64,000 bases of DNA from Protula sp. h YS-2021 (Eukaryota > Annelida > Polychaeta > Sabellida > Serpulidae). The stretch is from assembly GCA_949752745.1 (NCBI GenBank), contig OX457028.1, positions 22,242,352 to 22,306,351 on the forward strand, read 5' to 3'. Position 1 is the stretch's first letter. Every line of letters starts with the position of its first letter. The position numbers and the translations under genes were made by a program. This document shows positions 6,658 through 16,920 of the stretch, in pieces. Below the pieces are notes generated by a model. The model was not told where the DNA came from. It saw only the letters and a program-made list of their open reading frames with translations, and searched no databases.

Positions 6658-7010
6658 AGCCTTATATTCACAATCCAAATATTTATCGAAACCATTTTCA
6701 ATACCAAATTGGGCGGGCACTACCTGGTTTTCGAGGCACTCGAATGCAATATGGACAAGGTATTGGTTCTTTTCTGAGTGCATTGGCTAGAAAGGCTGTA
6801 CCACTACTTGCATCTGGCGCAAAAATGGTTGCTCCTCATTTGAAAAAAGCATTAAGAGGAATTGCTAAAGATGTTACTGGAAAAGTAGCTCAGGAAGCGA
6901 CAACACGACTCGTAGGTGCTATACCAAATGGTAAAAGGCGCAAGCACGCACGCAAACCTGTTAGTAAACGAAAAAGAGTGAAAGCGTCAACATCAAAAGA
7001 TATTTTTTAA
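6654..7010 (+). CDS. pVI-like basic virion protein
   Basis: 118 residues. A Gly-rich start (YGQGIGSF near residues 33-40) is followed by an amphipathic helix (ARKAVPLLASGAKMVAPHLKKALRGIA) and a basic tail rich in KRR/KRKR. This layout, between minor and major capsid genes, is that of the adenovirus pVI-like protein in adintoviruses, which is cut by the viral protease and can disturb membranes. The GxG-type segment near the N-terminus is a candidate cleavage site. It starts inside the minor capsid stop (ATGA) and ends 4 bases before the major capsid ATG. Confidence 0.75.
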   Translation: MKPYIHNPNIYRNHFQYQIGRALPGFRGTRMQYGQGIGSFLSALARKAVPLLASGAKMVAPHLKKALRGIAKDVTGKVAQEATTRLVGAIPNGKRRKHARKPVSKRKRVKASTSKDIF

Positions 7011-7014
7011 AAAC

Positions 7015-8388
7015 ATGTCACTTATTCATGATCAGTCCTGTGAATGTAGTACTTCACCTTTAGAATGGTTTCGCATTTTACCAACACAAACAGCAGTTGA
7101 AAAAACATCTGATGTAGAATACCAACCCGTTACTGCTCTTAGACCAAGTGCACCAGTAGAGTTCTACATACCAGCAACAACAGAAGAATATCTAGACTTA
7201 AAAAATTCAAAACTTCACGTTACCTTTAGAATTGTAAAGAAATCAGGAGCTGGTTGTGGACCGGATGATGAAGTGGCTCCTATTAACGATATATTTAATG
7301 CATTATGGAGCAATGTGGAACTGTTTCTGAATGATCGTCTTATTTCACATAGCAACAACACTCATGGATATACAAGCATTATTTCACACCTCATTCATGA
7401 CTCAGAAGAAAGTCTCAAATCAGAGCGAACGCTACAGCTCATTTACAAAGATACAGCAGGACAAATAGATTCTTTAAATGTGAAGAAGGCTAATCCATTA
7501 CAGTATATTCCCGGCTTCACCATAGGAGAGAATGGACAACCCATTGCTGATCCACCTGGGAACCATGGCTTACACACACGCTACAAATACACACGTAATA
7601 GTCAACCGGTGAGCGTCATGGGCTCATTACGCATTGATATGTTTGAGCAAGAAAGGTACCTTCCAAACGGCATCAATGTAAAACTGCGTTTCCACAGACA
7701 AAAGGATAGTTACATGTTGATGACACCGGCAGACAACTATAGAGTTGATTTGATGGAATGTTTCCTCATGGTACGAAAAGTACGAGCAAGCCCAGGTGTG
7801 CAATTAGGTCATGCTGATGCACTATTGAAAATGCCAGCTAAATTCCCTATCACACGTAAGGAATGTAAAGTGGTTGCTGTGCCGCCTGGATTTCGCACAT
7901 TTGTGAAAGACAACATATTTCTAGGACAATTACCGAAGCGAGTTGTCATAAGTATGGTGGAAAGTTCAGCTTTTTCTGGAAGAGGAGATAAGAATCCTTA
8001 CAATTTTCTACATAACAACATTAACTTTATTCAACTGTATACAGATGGTGAGCCTGTAGCTACCAAAGCTCTCCAACCGAATATGAGTGAAAAAGATTAT
8101 TTGCAATGCTATGAAACATTGTTTCGAGGATTTGATAGGTTGGATGGAGGTAAGAGCTGTATTATTAAGCGTGAAGACTGGGATAAAGGTTATGCACTCT
8201 TTGCCTTTGACTTAACACCAGATTATGATGAAAATGACCACTATGGTATTATAAAACATGGTAATTTAAGGTTGGAAATGAATTTTGCTGAAGGATTGCA
8301 GCATCCGACAAATATTATCATTTATGCGGAGTTTGATAATATTGTTGAAATAACGGGAAGTCGAAATATTCAGTTTGACTACACATGA
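7015..8388 (+). CDS. Major capsid protein (double jelly roll hexon)
   Basis: 457 residues, the usual length for Polinton major capsid proteins. Characteristic segments include PVEFYIPATTEEYLDL near the N-terminus, WSNVELFLNDRLIS, an LPNGINVKLRFHRQ strand, and a C-terminal HGNLRLEMNF/ NIIIYAEFDN pair. It would assemble as pseudohexagonal trimers. The stop overlaps the protease ATG (ATGA at 8385-8388). A decayed homologue is at 21985-23163. Intact. Confidence 0.95.
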   Translation: MSLIHDQSCECSTSPLEWFRILPTQTAVEKTSDVEYQPVTALRPSAPVEFYIPATTEEYLDLKNSKLHVTFRIVKKSGAGCGPDDEVAPINDIFNALWSNVELFLNDRLISHSNNTHGYTSIISHLIHDSEESLKSERTLQLIYKDTAGQIDSLNVKKANPLQYIPGFTIGENGQPIADPPGNHGLHTRYKYTRNSQPVSVMGSLRIDMFEQERYLPNGINVKLRFHRQKDSYMLMTPADNYRVDLMECFLMVRKVRASPGVQLGHADALLKMPAKFPITRKECKVVAVPPGFRTFVKDNIFLGQLPKRVVISMVESSAFSGRGDKNPYNFLHNNINFIQLYTDGEPVATKALQPNMSEKDYLQCYETLFRGFDRLDGGKSCIIKREDWDKGYALFAFDLTPDYDENDHYGIIKHGNLRLEMNFAEGLQHPTNIIIYAEFDNIVEITGSRNIQFDYT

Positions 8389-8810
8389 ATACGTGGCAGA
8401 TTGAAGCTATTTTAAAACATGACTGTATGACTAAGGATATTTTTCATGGTGTATTTGCTATTGATCAGTTACCCACATGGCAACCGGGGGCTTATGTTAT
8501 TAACACGGATGAACAGCATAAGCCCGGACAACATTGGCTGGCGGTGTATAATAAAGAGTATTTTGATTCCTATGGTATAGCACCTACAGATAAACGTATA
8601 GTTCAATTTTTAGGAAAAAACTTTGTAATGAATAGTATACCATTACAACAACCATTGTCAAATGCATGTGGATTTTACTGTGTGTATTATATTTTACAAC
8701 GGGCTCGAGGTGTGAATGTAGAAAACATTCTAGAGGTACTCAGAAACAGTGACAGTGATTTTATTGTAAAACATATGATTTATGATCGTTATAAACCTTT
8801 GTTTTATTAA
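8385..8810 (+). CDS. Adenain/Ulp1-like cysteine protease
   Basis: 141 residues. Catalytic residues are visible in order: His50 (QHWLAVY), Asp61 (FDSYG), Gln88/89 (LQQPLS) and Cys95 (ACGFYC). This is the adenovirus-type maturation protease that trims virion precursors, with pVI-like protein as a likely substrate. It is the last plus-strand gene and is translated after a 4-base overlap with the major capsid. Length and active site look intact. Confidence 0.93.
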   Translation: MNTWQIEAILKHDCMTKDIFHGVFAIDQLPTWQPGAYVINTDEQHKPGQHWLAVYNKEYFDSYGIAPTDKRIVQFLGKNFVMNSIPLQQPLSNACGFYCVYYILQRARGVNVENILEVLRNSDSDFIVKHMIYDRYKPLFY

Positions 8811-9224
8811 GTATTTGTTTAGTAAACCTTTGTTTTATTAAGCGATGTTAGTTATGCATTTGTTAAGTATTTGTTAAGTATTGTAAAGTAAACTTTTTTT
8901 TTATAAAGTATTTGTTAAGTATTTTGTTAGTTAAGTATTAGTTAAGTATTAGTTAAATATTGTTAAAAATGAATTGTTATTCAAGTGTTTGTTGGTTAAA
9001 TAAAATTAAAAAAAATTATGGACTTTTATTTCAAACACATAAATAAAACACATTCAAATATACATTCAACTTTATTTACATATATTGTTTAACATATGAA
9101 TGAATACATTAAATACATTAAACATTAATAAGTGCGATATAGCAAAAAATTACACTTCTGACACATACAAGAAAATTATGTTTGTTCTTTACAGTTTTTA
9201 TCATAGCTGAGCACTTCATACAAG
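8811..9224. other. AT-rich convergent 3' region with polyadenylation signals on both strands
   Basis: Repeats of TAAGTATTTGTTAAG fill 8810-8950. AATAAA at 8999-9004 serves plus-strand late genes, and TTTATT at 9025-9030 (AATAAA on the minus strand) serves the minus-strand block. No ORF is supported. Confidence 0.65.
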
Positions 9225-9563
9225 TTAATTTTCACATTCTGAATAAATCACATCATCTATGAATGGTAGTGTGTTCATAAATGTTGTCCACTCCTCTTCA
9301 TTCAGATTGATGTATGTGCTATACACGTTATGATTGACTCGATGAATCCTGTGAAAAGTGATAATCTGTCGGTCCACATATCTAGTAGCTTTCACATTCT
9401 TCTCATTACTCAGTATGAGTTCACATCCTTCTGTTATAAGGTGTGCATGTTTTCTAATTGTTTCCCACTGCTGAAGCGAATAGGTAATACATTTAGCTCC
9501 TCGTTTTAAACATATGAAATAGTGTCCTTCTACATCCTTATCCACTGTTATAGTGATAAGCAT
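9225..9563 (-). CDS. PC4-like candidate protein (relative of the gene 1504 N-terminal domain)
   Basis: 112 residues. The C-terminal two thirds match residues 61-118 of the gene 1504 product: EGCELILS, ITFHRIHRVN, and YINLNEEEW-x-TF-x-P. The first third (KCITYSLQQWETIRK) repeats the strand-plus-W-helix pattern in shorter form, so the protein may contain two PC4-like half-modules. A TATA box (9602-9609 on the minus strand) lies 40 bases upstream. It is the 3'-most gene of the minus block. An ssDNA-binding or transcription role is inferred. Confidence 0.65.
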   Translation of the reverse strand: MLITITVDKDVEGHYFICLKRGAKCITYSLQQWETIRKHAHLITEGCELILSNEKNVKATRYVDRQIITFHRIHRVNHNVYSTYINLNEEEWTTFMNTLPFIDDVIYSECEN

Positions 9564-9601
9564 TTTGAGTGTATGTGTATGTGTAGTTACGTAAACAGTA
9601 G

Positions 9602-9609
9602 CTTATATA
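9602..9609 (-). promoter_or_regulatory. TATA box of gene 9225-9563
   Basis: TATATAAG on the minus strand, about 40 bases before the ATG. It sits between the polymerase stop and this gene. Confidence 0.6.
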
Positions 9610-9633
9610 CTTACTGCTTACGTCATCATAACG

Positions 9634-12600
9634 TCACTCAATTATGTCACAATGTCCATAAGCCAATGTACTTACACCATCATTCAACACATACCTCTTA
9701 TCATCAAATGGAGACAGTGCTACCTTTACAAGTCGTTCTGCATAAACTTGATGTTCATGACTTCGTAACGTATTGCTTGTTGCTATAGTCTGACATTTCT
9801 GAAACAGAGCTCTTTTATAGTCTTCATGCCTCATTTTTCTGATATATGCCCGACTAATACCTTTAGCAGTTTTCTTTTCTACTCCAGAATATGAAAAACT
9901 GTACATTTTGGATCGCAGACCTACAAACTCTTCTATAGGAAGACCTGCAGTTTCATCCTTCATTTTTCCAATCACTTTTTTGTTGGTAGTGGAATGAAGG
10001 AAATGGGATGTAGGGTAATCACTTGTATCAAAGTAAGACACATCTTCTAACATATCTTGATACAAGTCACTTGTTTCAATACAGTAACACAAACTGTCTG
10101 TATCCGTGAACAACAGTTTTGCTGTGGGGTACTTAGCTTTTATGTACAAATAATGAAAGTCATACATTAACGTTTTGCTGAGATCTAAGATGCTGAATCC
10201 AACATAAATCGGTTTGTTCAACAATAGTTCAGCCTGTTTCAAGTGAACTGCAGTTAAATGTTCGTTAAAAATTTTGAAACGATGGAATGTTGGTTTTGCT
10301 ACGAGCTTCCTAAAGCGTTTCTCATTATTCACCAGTTCCAATTGAATACGTTTCCGCACATTTTCCATTGTTTTTCCAAATATAGAATTGTTCATAAGTT
10401 TGTAGAAATCCTTCTCAAACGGATTTTTAGCTTCTTTACGCTTTTCTGTATTCAGGGTAATGTATGGTTCTAACCATTTACTCTGAGTGAACATGATGGC
10501 TCGATGAATTTTTGTTAAGGTTAAACCTAATGATAAATACTGCTGTAAATTCCGGTAATGTAGAACATATCTTGTTTTGGAATAAAGAGTAGGGACCAGT
10601 TTCTCACATGGTTTCCCCTTCAAGTTTAATTCGTTCTTGAGTTCTTTACTGTAAGGAGACAGTTCCTCTTCTTCAACACATAGTCGCTGTACAGCTACTG
10701 GGTAGTCACTGTGAAGAGCATGAAGGTTATCTGGATAGTCTAAGTCCACTTCCAATATATACCCTGTGTCTCCGTCTTTCGGTATAGACATGACATTAAT
10801 AGAATCCAAGTCTTCTACCCATGTAAAATTTCCTTCTGGAAGGGGCTGACTCATTGCCCAACCGTATAAATTATTTGCATCTAGATACATAATGTAGCTG
10901 TCTGGTTGGGTGGAATCATAAGTACTTAAATATTTATTATTTGCCTTGGCGTACTTGTGACTTATCATTGATATTCCACCACGAATGCCTTGCTCTATCA
11001 TTTGATACATATCAATGTCATTGATAACAGATAATGCAACATCTGTATGTCGGAGCATAGCGTCCCATGACAGGCCGGGAGCTGTATAATAATGTGCTGG
11101 ATCCAATTCGTAAGTGGTTAGACACACTTGTCGAAAATTTTCAAACACGTCAGCTAATAACATGACGTCTGTTTTTAAATACAAATCATGGTAGTCTCCT
11201 AATGTATAGCAATTAAATGTCTCCCATACATTCTGCGCATGTTTATAGTCGTCTTCACTGATACCTTCCTCAGTCAATGTACTGTAAAATACGTCCTGTG
11301 GAGGAAGGCTGCATACATGAAATTTATCAGCTCCATCCACAAAATCATATGGGTATACTCCCTTTCTCAACAACAAATCTTGTTGATGACTGTTTTCAAT
11401 GGTTGATGTCATAATATGGAATTTCGTTTTACCTTCGTTTGCTAAGTTGTTCACCAGCTTTTGCAGGGAGGCTCCCATAAATTGAAAAGAGTCAATGAAC
11501 CGTAAATTATCTAATGAAAAGGATATGTATTTTTCAGTGGTGTTTGGAATAACACGTAGTTTACTTTCCTTAAACTGTCCAATCTTCTCCATAATGAAAT
11601 GGCTGTCATACCCACGTAAGTGTGAAATACAACTGGTATGATGAATGAATCCTCCTGACCCTGACTCTTTTTCATTAAACGGTATTGTAAATTACAGTTG
11701 CTGTGAGCAGCACCGCGGTAGAGTCCAGTGACATGGTCATGATCTCGCACTCGGTCACATCCTAAGGTAGCATGACAAATAAAACAAGTGGTTGCAGTTT
11801 CAAAATCATGAATGTTTTCTGGTGTCATTTCCAAAGGTTTCACATTCATCAAAATATCTATGATCCGATCTTTTTCCTCCATCAATTTCTGTAAGAATAC
11901 ATCAACAACATTGTCTCCTCGATACAGTACTGGTCGTCTTGAATATTGAGCATCAGTACTAACAACAACGTAAGCAAAACTGTTTGCTTTATGATGTTGA
12001 TACTTGACACCATCCTCCTCTCTTTCTGTAAAGCATTCAAAATCTGCGTATATGATAAATGGTATCTTTTGCTGCTTAGCAATGCCTTTGAATTGAATGA
12101 CTAAATCTTCTTCCTTCTCAGGAAAGGTCAATCGTTGTGTTTGATTTTTCATGCAGACTGCCTTATGCTTATCCAGCAAATCTTCTCGAGTAAATGCATG
12201 GAGGCAGTTGAAACAATAATACATACGTCCTTTATATTTCGTACGTGTATGCATAAGCATATTAAAATCCCGAATCAAACAATAGTGGCTGCGCTCTCCC
12301 TTGCTGATGAGTAATAAATTAATTTGTGTCTCGTAATTATATTTACTCAAATAAATTGGTACTACATTGTTTTTGTCATACCCAAACACATTTATAGATA
12401 AGCTGTTGTTCTTCTCAAAGGTTGGTACTTCACGTATAGGTGTTGGAAAGGAGATATTGCTCACGTTGAGTTCTTTCTCATAGTTCGTATAATTATACAT
12501 CCTGTTCGCATTTTTATGTTTCACATGAAGATGTGCCAAGACTGACCATAAAAAACACTTTTGGTCCTTGTTTTTAATGTTTACAATGGCTCGTGTTCTC

Positions 12601-13859
12601 ACCAATGGTTGGGGTAATGGTAAATAAGAAGACCCTACCAGTGGATCATATGTAGCGGTATGCACTTCAATATTGTTCACTTTATCTAAATGCCAACCTG
12701 AACCCTCACGCTCAAATTCTTGAAACTTTGTATGTAGTGTTTGAAATACTTCAGGTAATGCATTTTGAATTTCCTCAGGTTGTAGTGCAGTATATGTTTT
12801 ACTCCCTTGATAAATTTTATAGGTTTTTTCTAACATATTCCCTTCATCGTTTTTCACCATTTTCCTATATACTGCGTGTAGAGTGACATACCATTTTATT
12901 CCTCCTCTTATATCTTCCTTTAAATAATGTTCAATGTCAGGTTCCAATTCCTTCAAAGCCATTAAAATATCATGATCATTTTTAGGCTGAAACACCTTTT
13001 CTCTCGCATGGTTTTGCATACTTTTTCGATACCCACGACCCACTTGTGAGACGCGTTGCTGTTTGTTCCTCATACTACATACTAATCGATGCTGTCCGAG
13101 AAGCTTGCTACTGTTAAACATTTTACCACAATCTGTGCACATTAGAGTAAGGCGTTGGTGATTAGCTTGATGATGTTGTTGTAGCTTCTGACGAGAGCTA
13201 AAATGTCGACTGCATATGCAGCAATGATGTTTCATGATACTTCTCTGCCTTGTCTTATGGTCTTGTTTTATTTCATTGTCTGTATTTTCTTGTGTTATAT
13301 CATTGTCTGTATTTTCTTCCGTCATCTCATCGTCTGTATTTTCTTTGTAATGTAATAAATGTGCACGCAATTTACCTCCTGGTGCTTGATATATACGTCT
13401 TTTAGCACATGGGTCTATGTCTTCAATTGATGAAGTATCAGTTTGTGCAGCACGCTCTTTAAACTTAGTATCAGTAATTGGTAAATGCTCCTCCTGTGCT
13501 ACATGCTCCATTACATCAAGTTCCTCCTCCACTACCGCACTATCCATAACATTAAGTTCCTGTTCAGTAATGGGTAAGGGAGACCAAACATACTCATCCT
13601 CCTCCTCCAGTGATGTATGTACCAATACATCAAGTTCCTGTTCAGTGATGGGTAAGGGAGACCAATCATACTCATCCTCCTCCTCCTCCTCCTCCTCCTC
13701 CTCCTGTGCTGCACGCTCCATAACATTAGTTTCCTGTTCATTGATAGATAACGGAATTTCCCTTAACTTGTTGAGAGCATTCTCAATACCGATAAAATCC
13801 ACCTCTGCTGTTGCACCAATAGCAATCAATCGATTAATTTCAGCTAAATAGTCATCCAT
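9634..13859 (-). CDS. Protein-primed family B DNA polymerase, broken by one frameshift
   Basis: Two overlapping frames (13859-11511 and 11592-9634) together make the polymerase of about 1,400 residues. In order: acidic N-terminus with a DNA-encoded repeat (PLPITEQEL, 13540-13690) and a Glu run; two C2H2 fingers (about 13060-13240) and another CxxC...H..C near 12200; Exo I YADFE near 12045; an endonuclease VII-like CFIC...DHDHVTG zinc motif near 11700-11790; the Exo II region at about 11600-11640, where the frame breaks; motif A DANNLYG near 10870; motif B NSIFGKT near 10390; motif C FTDTDS near 10100. The frame loss near 11618-11624 looks like a one-base deletion. The decayed copy keeps its frame there. 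All polymerase palm motifs remain intact, but full-length product would not be made. Confidence 0.93.
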
Positions 13860-13969
13860 TCTAACTGTTCGTACACTTCATCCAGTTCAGCTAAAATTTG
13901 TTTTCGTTGTCTGTAACAGTGTAATTCATACACCAATATACATGGAATGATAAAAAGCATTGTCTCTCT
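13860..13969. other. Spacer between polymerase and RING gene
   Basis: 110 bases with no ORF. No strong TATA box for the polymerase is visible here, unlike the other minus-strand genes. Confidence 0.4.
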
Positions 13970-14632
13970 CTAGAACTGAAGAATGTGGTCACCCCACTTT
14001 AACATTTGCTTTTGATGTAGAACTACACATTTATCTGGTGTTCGACAGTATGCACATCGTTGTACTCCATCACGTAAACATTGTACATTCCATTTATGTG
14101 CACACTCTAAGCAACAGTAGTGAAGGCATGCCATTGTATATACTCGGCTCCATCCCATAACACCATTACATATGAAACACTTTTCACTCAAGTATATCTC
14201 ACACTGCTTAGCCCATTCAGGATATTCGTCTCTTTCTTGTTTACATGGTATTCCAATACCAAGAATGATATGATAAATAAAGGCGTATCGGTACTCTCCT
14301 TTCTGTATATGTCTTAGTCTTCTCCCTAATTCTGTCCAGTTACTCATAGACTTTCTAATATATTTAAGTTTTCTATTCTTAAACTTAAGTGTAGTGTAAT
14401 ACGTCCGGATTGGTTGAACTTCACTCTGTCGATTAATGTAAGCTGATATTAATGCATTTTCCTCTGTAGCATTTTCCTCTGTAGCATTATTTTCCTCTGT
14501 AGCATTATATTTTTTTTCCTCCGTTAAATCCACTACATTAATGACGTTTTTTGATTCTTTACGTCTCCTAATTTCTTTATTTATTAAGTCATATTCTCCA
14601 TAATAATATTTTGTAACCACAGTGTTATCCAT
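13970..14632 (-). CDS. SIM-RING protein 1 (candidate SUMO-targeted ubiquitin ligase)
   Basis: 220 residues from the ATG at 14632 (an upstream in-frame ATG at 14641 is equally possible). Residues 33-39, VVDLTEE, form a textbook SUMO-interacting motif: hydrophobic core followed by acids. A short ATEEN repeat follows (44-59). Residues 152-196 form a complete C3HC4 RING: CFIC, then C-x-H-x2-C-x2-C, then CAYC. SIM plus C-terminal RING is the layout of RNF4-type SUMO-targeted ligases. A paralogue is encoded at 16981-17514. The role (for example, turning over SUMO-marked host proteins) is inference. No histone-type stem-loop follows this gene, unlike its paralogue. Confidence 0.82.
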   Translation of the reverse strand: MDNTVVTKYYYGEYDLINKEIRRRKESKNVINVVDLTEEKKYNATEENNATEENATEENALISAYINRQSEVQPIRTYYTTLKFKNRKLKYIRKSMSNWTELGRRLRHIQKGEYRYAFIYHIILGIGIPCKQERDEYPEWAKQCEIYLSEKCFICNGVMGWSRVYTMACLHYCCLECAHKWNVQCLRDGVQRCAYCRTPDKCVVLHQKQMLKWGDHILQF

Positions 14633-14656
14633 AATTATCATATGCTTTGTTACATA

Positions 14657-14666
14657 CCTTTATATA
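14657..14666 (-). promoter_or_regulatory. TATA box of SIM-RING gene 1
   Basis: TATATAAAGG on the minus strand. It is only about 25 bases from the ATG at 14632, so the leader would be very short. Confidence 0.5.
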
Positions 14667-14669
14667 TGT

Positions 14670-15290
14670 ATGAAAGGTCAAGGTTAAAAAAAATATGTGA
14701 CCTTAACAAAATGAGGTCAAGGTTAAAAGTACGCGTTCACTTTAACGAAATTAAAATAAGGTTAAAAGTGCATGTGTACTTTGACGAAGTGTCTTGAGGA
14801 AATGAGGTCAAGGTTAAAAGTACATGTGTCCTTGAGGAAATGGGGTTAAGGTTAAAAAGTATATGTGTATTTTGATGAAGTGTCCTTGACGAAATGGGGT
14901 CAAGGTTAAAAGTGCATGTGTACTTTAACAAAGTGTCCTTGACGAAATGGGGTCAAGATTAAAAGTATATGTGTACTTTAACGAAGTATCCTTAACGAAA
15001 TGGGATGAAGGTTAAAAGTATATGTATACTTTAACAAAGTGTCCTTAACGAAATGAGGCTAAGGTTAAAGGTACATGTGTACTTTGACGGAGTGTCCTTA
15101 ATGAAATGATTTTTAGGTTAAAGGTGCATGTACACTTTATACAAAGTGTCCTTAACGAAATGAGGCTAAGGTTAAAAGTACATGTATACTTTGAGGGAGT
15201 GTCCTTAATGAAATGATTTTTAGGTTAAAGGTGCATGTATACTTTAATGAAGTGTCCTTAGCGAAATGAGGTTAAGGTTATAGTTTTCTT
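14670..15290. repeat. Degenerate tandem array (unit about 50-60 bp) with AGGTCA-like half-sites
   Basis: About ten diverged units follow the pattern AGGTCAAGGTTAAAAGT, then CATGTGTACTTT, then AAGTGTCCTTGACGAAATG. Each contains AGGTCA/AGGTTA direct repeats, the half-site recognised by many nuclear receptors. The array sits directly upstream of SIM-RING gene 1. Related AGTGTCCTT(G/C)ACCTTC motifs occur upstream of the genes at 18116 and 18697. A regulatory role is inference. Confidence 0.8.
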
Positions 15291-15546
15291 AAAGAAATTA
15301 GGTTAAAATATATAAAAAAAAATTCTAAGCATATAGACATCATGAATATAACATTCATAAATACTTGGTCTTCCTGAATATTATGTTGAAAAGACGGTTG
15401 AAATTGGTTTAATAGTTTTAAAGTTATGTATGATTGAAATATTTAGGTAAATGACGTCATACATAACGTTAAACCTTAAGAGGGTTTGATGAAAATGTTT
15501 TTTAAACCACTTCCAGAAAAGTGAATTTTTTTTTTTTTTTTTTTTG

Positions 15547-15578
<32 letters not shown>

Positions 15579-15745
15579 CTTTCTTTCTTTTTAAATTTAT
15601 GTTTATTTATTTATTTTTATTTTATTCATTTTATTTTATTTATTTTTTATTGATTTATTTTTTTTTTAATAAACATTTATTCGTCTTTTACCATAAGCCC
15701 TTTCACACACACACAAAAAACCTTTCATTCAATTTCGTAATAAGC
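15291..15745. repeat. AT-rich spacer with CRE and long T-rich tract
   Basis: Contains a perfect TGACGTCA at about 15452-15459 and a T-rich tract at 15527-15670 that yields only spurious Phe-rich ORFs. No gene is supported. Confidence 0.6.
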
Positions 15746-15780
15746 GCTCATTTCACATATTAGGGGGCCCTAAAAGGGCC
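15746..15780 (-). terminator. Histone-type 3' stem-loop and downstream element, gene 15797-16114
   Basis: On the minus strand GGCCCT-TTT-AGGGCC (15780-15766) begins 16 bases after the stop codon. GAAATGAGC-like sequence lies at nt 13-20 after the stem (15753-15746), a 7/8 match to AAATAAGC found at the same distance in three other genes. The loop is one base shorter than the metazoan histone consensus, making this the weakest member of the set. Confidence 0.6.
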
Positions 15781-15796
15781 ATTATGTTATTTTTCC

Positions 15797-16114
15797 CTAT
15801 TGTTGCTGCTGCTGGAGCCAGCTTTCGAGGGTTTGAATAGTCAGCTGGTTTCCCTGCTGACTACTCTCCGCTCCAGCTGGCCCCAGATAGGTTACTGTTG
15901 GCAAATCTGGAACCTTCATTTTCTTCTCCGGTGGCTCTGCTAACAGTCGATTTAATGTCGGCTGTGCTGGTGTTGATGGTGGCGGTGACAGCGTCGGTGG
16001 GTCGGTTTGAGTACCGACCGACACCACCGATTTCTTGGCCATGAGCTGCAGCTTCTGCAGTCTTATACTTATTTTATACAGCTCACACTGGATGTTGAAA
16101 AATTCGTGTTCCAT
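15797..16114 (-). CDS. Proline-rich small protein with an LC8-type TQT motif
   Basis: 105 residues with a good start context (ACCATGG). A short amphipathic helix (about 5-25) is followed by VGTQTD (33-38), matching the dynein light chain LC8-binding TQT motif. A proline-rich linker, a KKMK patch and a Gln-rich C-terminus (final Q5) follow. Mostly disordered; no enzyme fold. LC8 ligands are common among viral proteins, where they aid dimerisation or transport. That role is inference. The gene has its own TATA box and a histone-like stem-loop. Confidence 0.68.
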   Translation of the reverse strand: MEHEFFNIQCELYKISIRLQKLQLMAKKSVVSVGTQTDPPTLSPPPSTPAQPTLNRLLAEPPEKKMKVPDLPTVTYLGPAGAESSQQGNQLTIQTLESWLQQQQQ

Positions 16115-16141
16115 GGTTATCCATCCCTCCTACTGTTTCGT

Positions 16142-16150
16142 CTTTTTATA
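16142..16150 (-). promoter_or_regulatory. TATA box of gene 15797-16114
   Basis: TATAAAAAG on the minus strand, about 30 bases upstream of the ATG. Confidence 0.6.
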
Positions 16151-16159
16151 CGCTAAGTT

Positions 16160-16920
16160 CATACGTAAAGGCAAACCATGCTGACATGGGGTTGAACACC
16201 GTGATGAGGGTTTAGATTTGTGTTTCTCATATTTTATTTTTCACTTATAACTTAAAAGGTTTATAGTTTTTCTTATTTTTAAAAATGGAATGTGAAACAA
16301 AAAGATACTATTTATTACTACATTTATTAAAATAACTAAAAAAAAAAGTTTTTCTATATGAAATTTAACGTTATTTCATTAAAAAATTGAAAAAATTAAC
16401 ACTTTAACTGTTTAAATAAGCTTTTTTTTCTATATAATTATTTTTTTTTATGTTCAGTTTTAATGAAGACTATGTATGAAACTCTAAATAATTATACATA
16501 AAAAGACAGAAAAAAAGATGTTTTAAAGGATTTTAATATATGATATTTGTTAATGAATTAAAACAGAAATTCTGGCTTCTACTTAATTTCTTTCTAATAC
16601 ATTTATTCTTTCACTTTTTTAAAAAATAAAAAAAAGGAAAAGATGGCAATAAAACTATAATTATGATGTAGTATGATTAAGGGTCAGTAAATGGTATGTG
16701 GTTGCTATAGTTCAACAAAGCAGACGGTTGATCAAAAGAGCGCGAAGTAATTATGTTCGTATGACGAAACAGTTCAGAGAGGTAATGACAGCGTCATAAG
16801 TCCCACTCACTTTCACACAACTTTTTTTTTTCTCAAACATTTACAATGACTTTCAAACTGCTTTTAAAACACTTTCACACATTTTTTTTCTCAAACTGTT
16901 TTTAAAACAAAATAGATTTA
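16160..16920. other. AT-rich intergenic region
   Basis: No ORF is supported. The segment 16660-16810 is less AT-rich and contains TGACAGCGTCA; CACTTTCACAC repeats follow at 16810-16900. It may hold upstream control sites for gene 15797-16114. Confidence 0.4.

Noticed and set aside
15521..15763. Phe-rich plus-strand ORF of 80 residues
   Set aside because: It is a translation of a T-rich tract with no conserved features.
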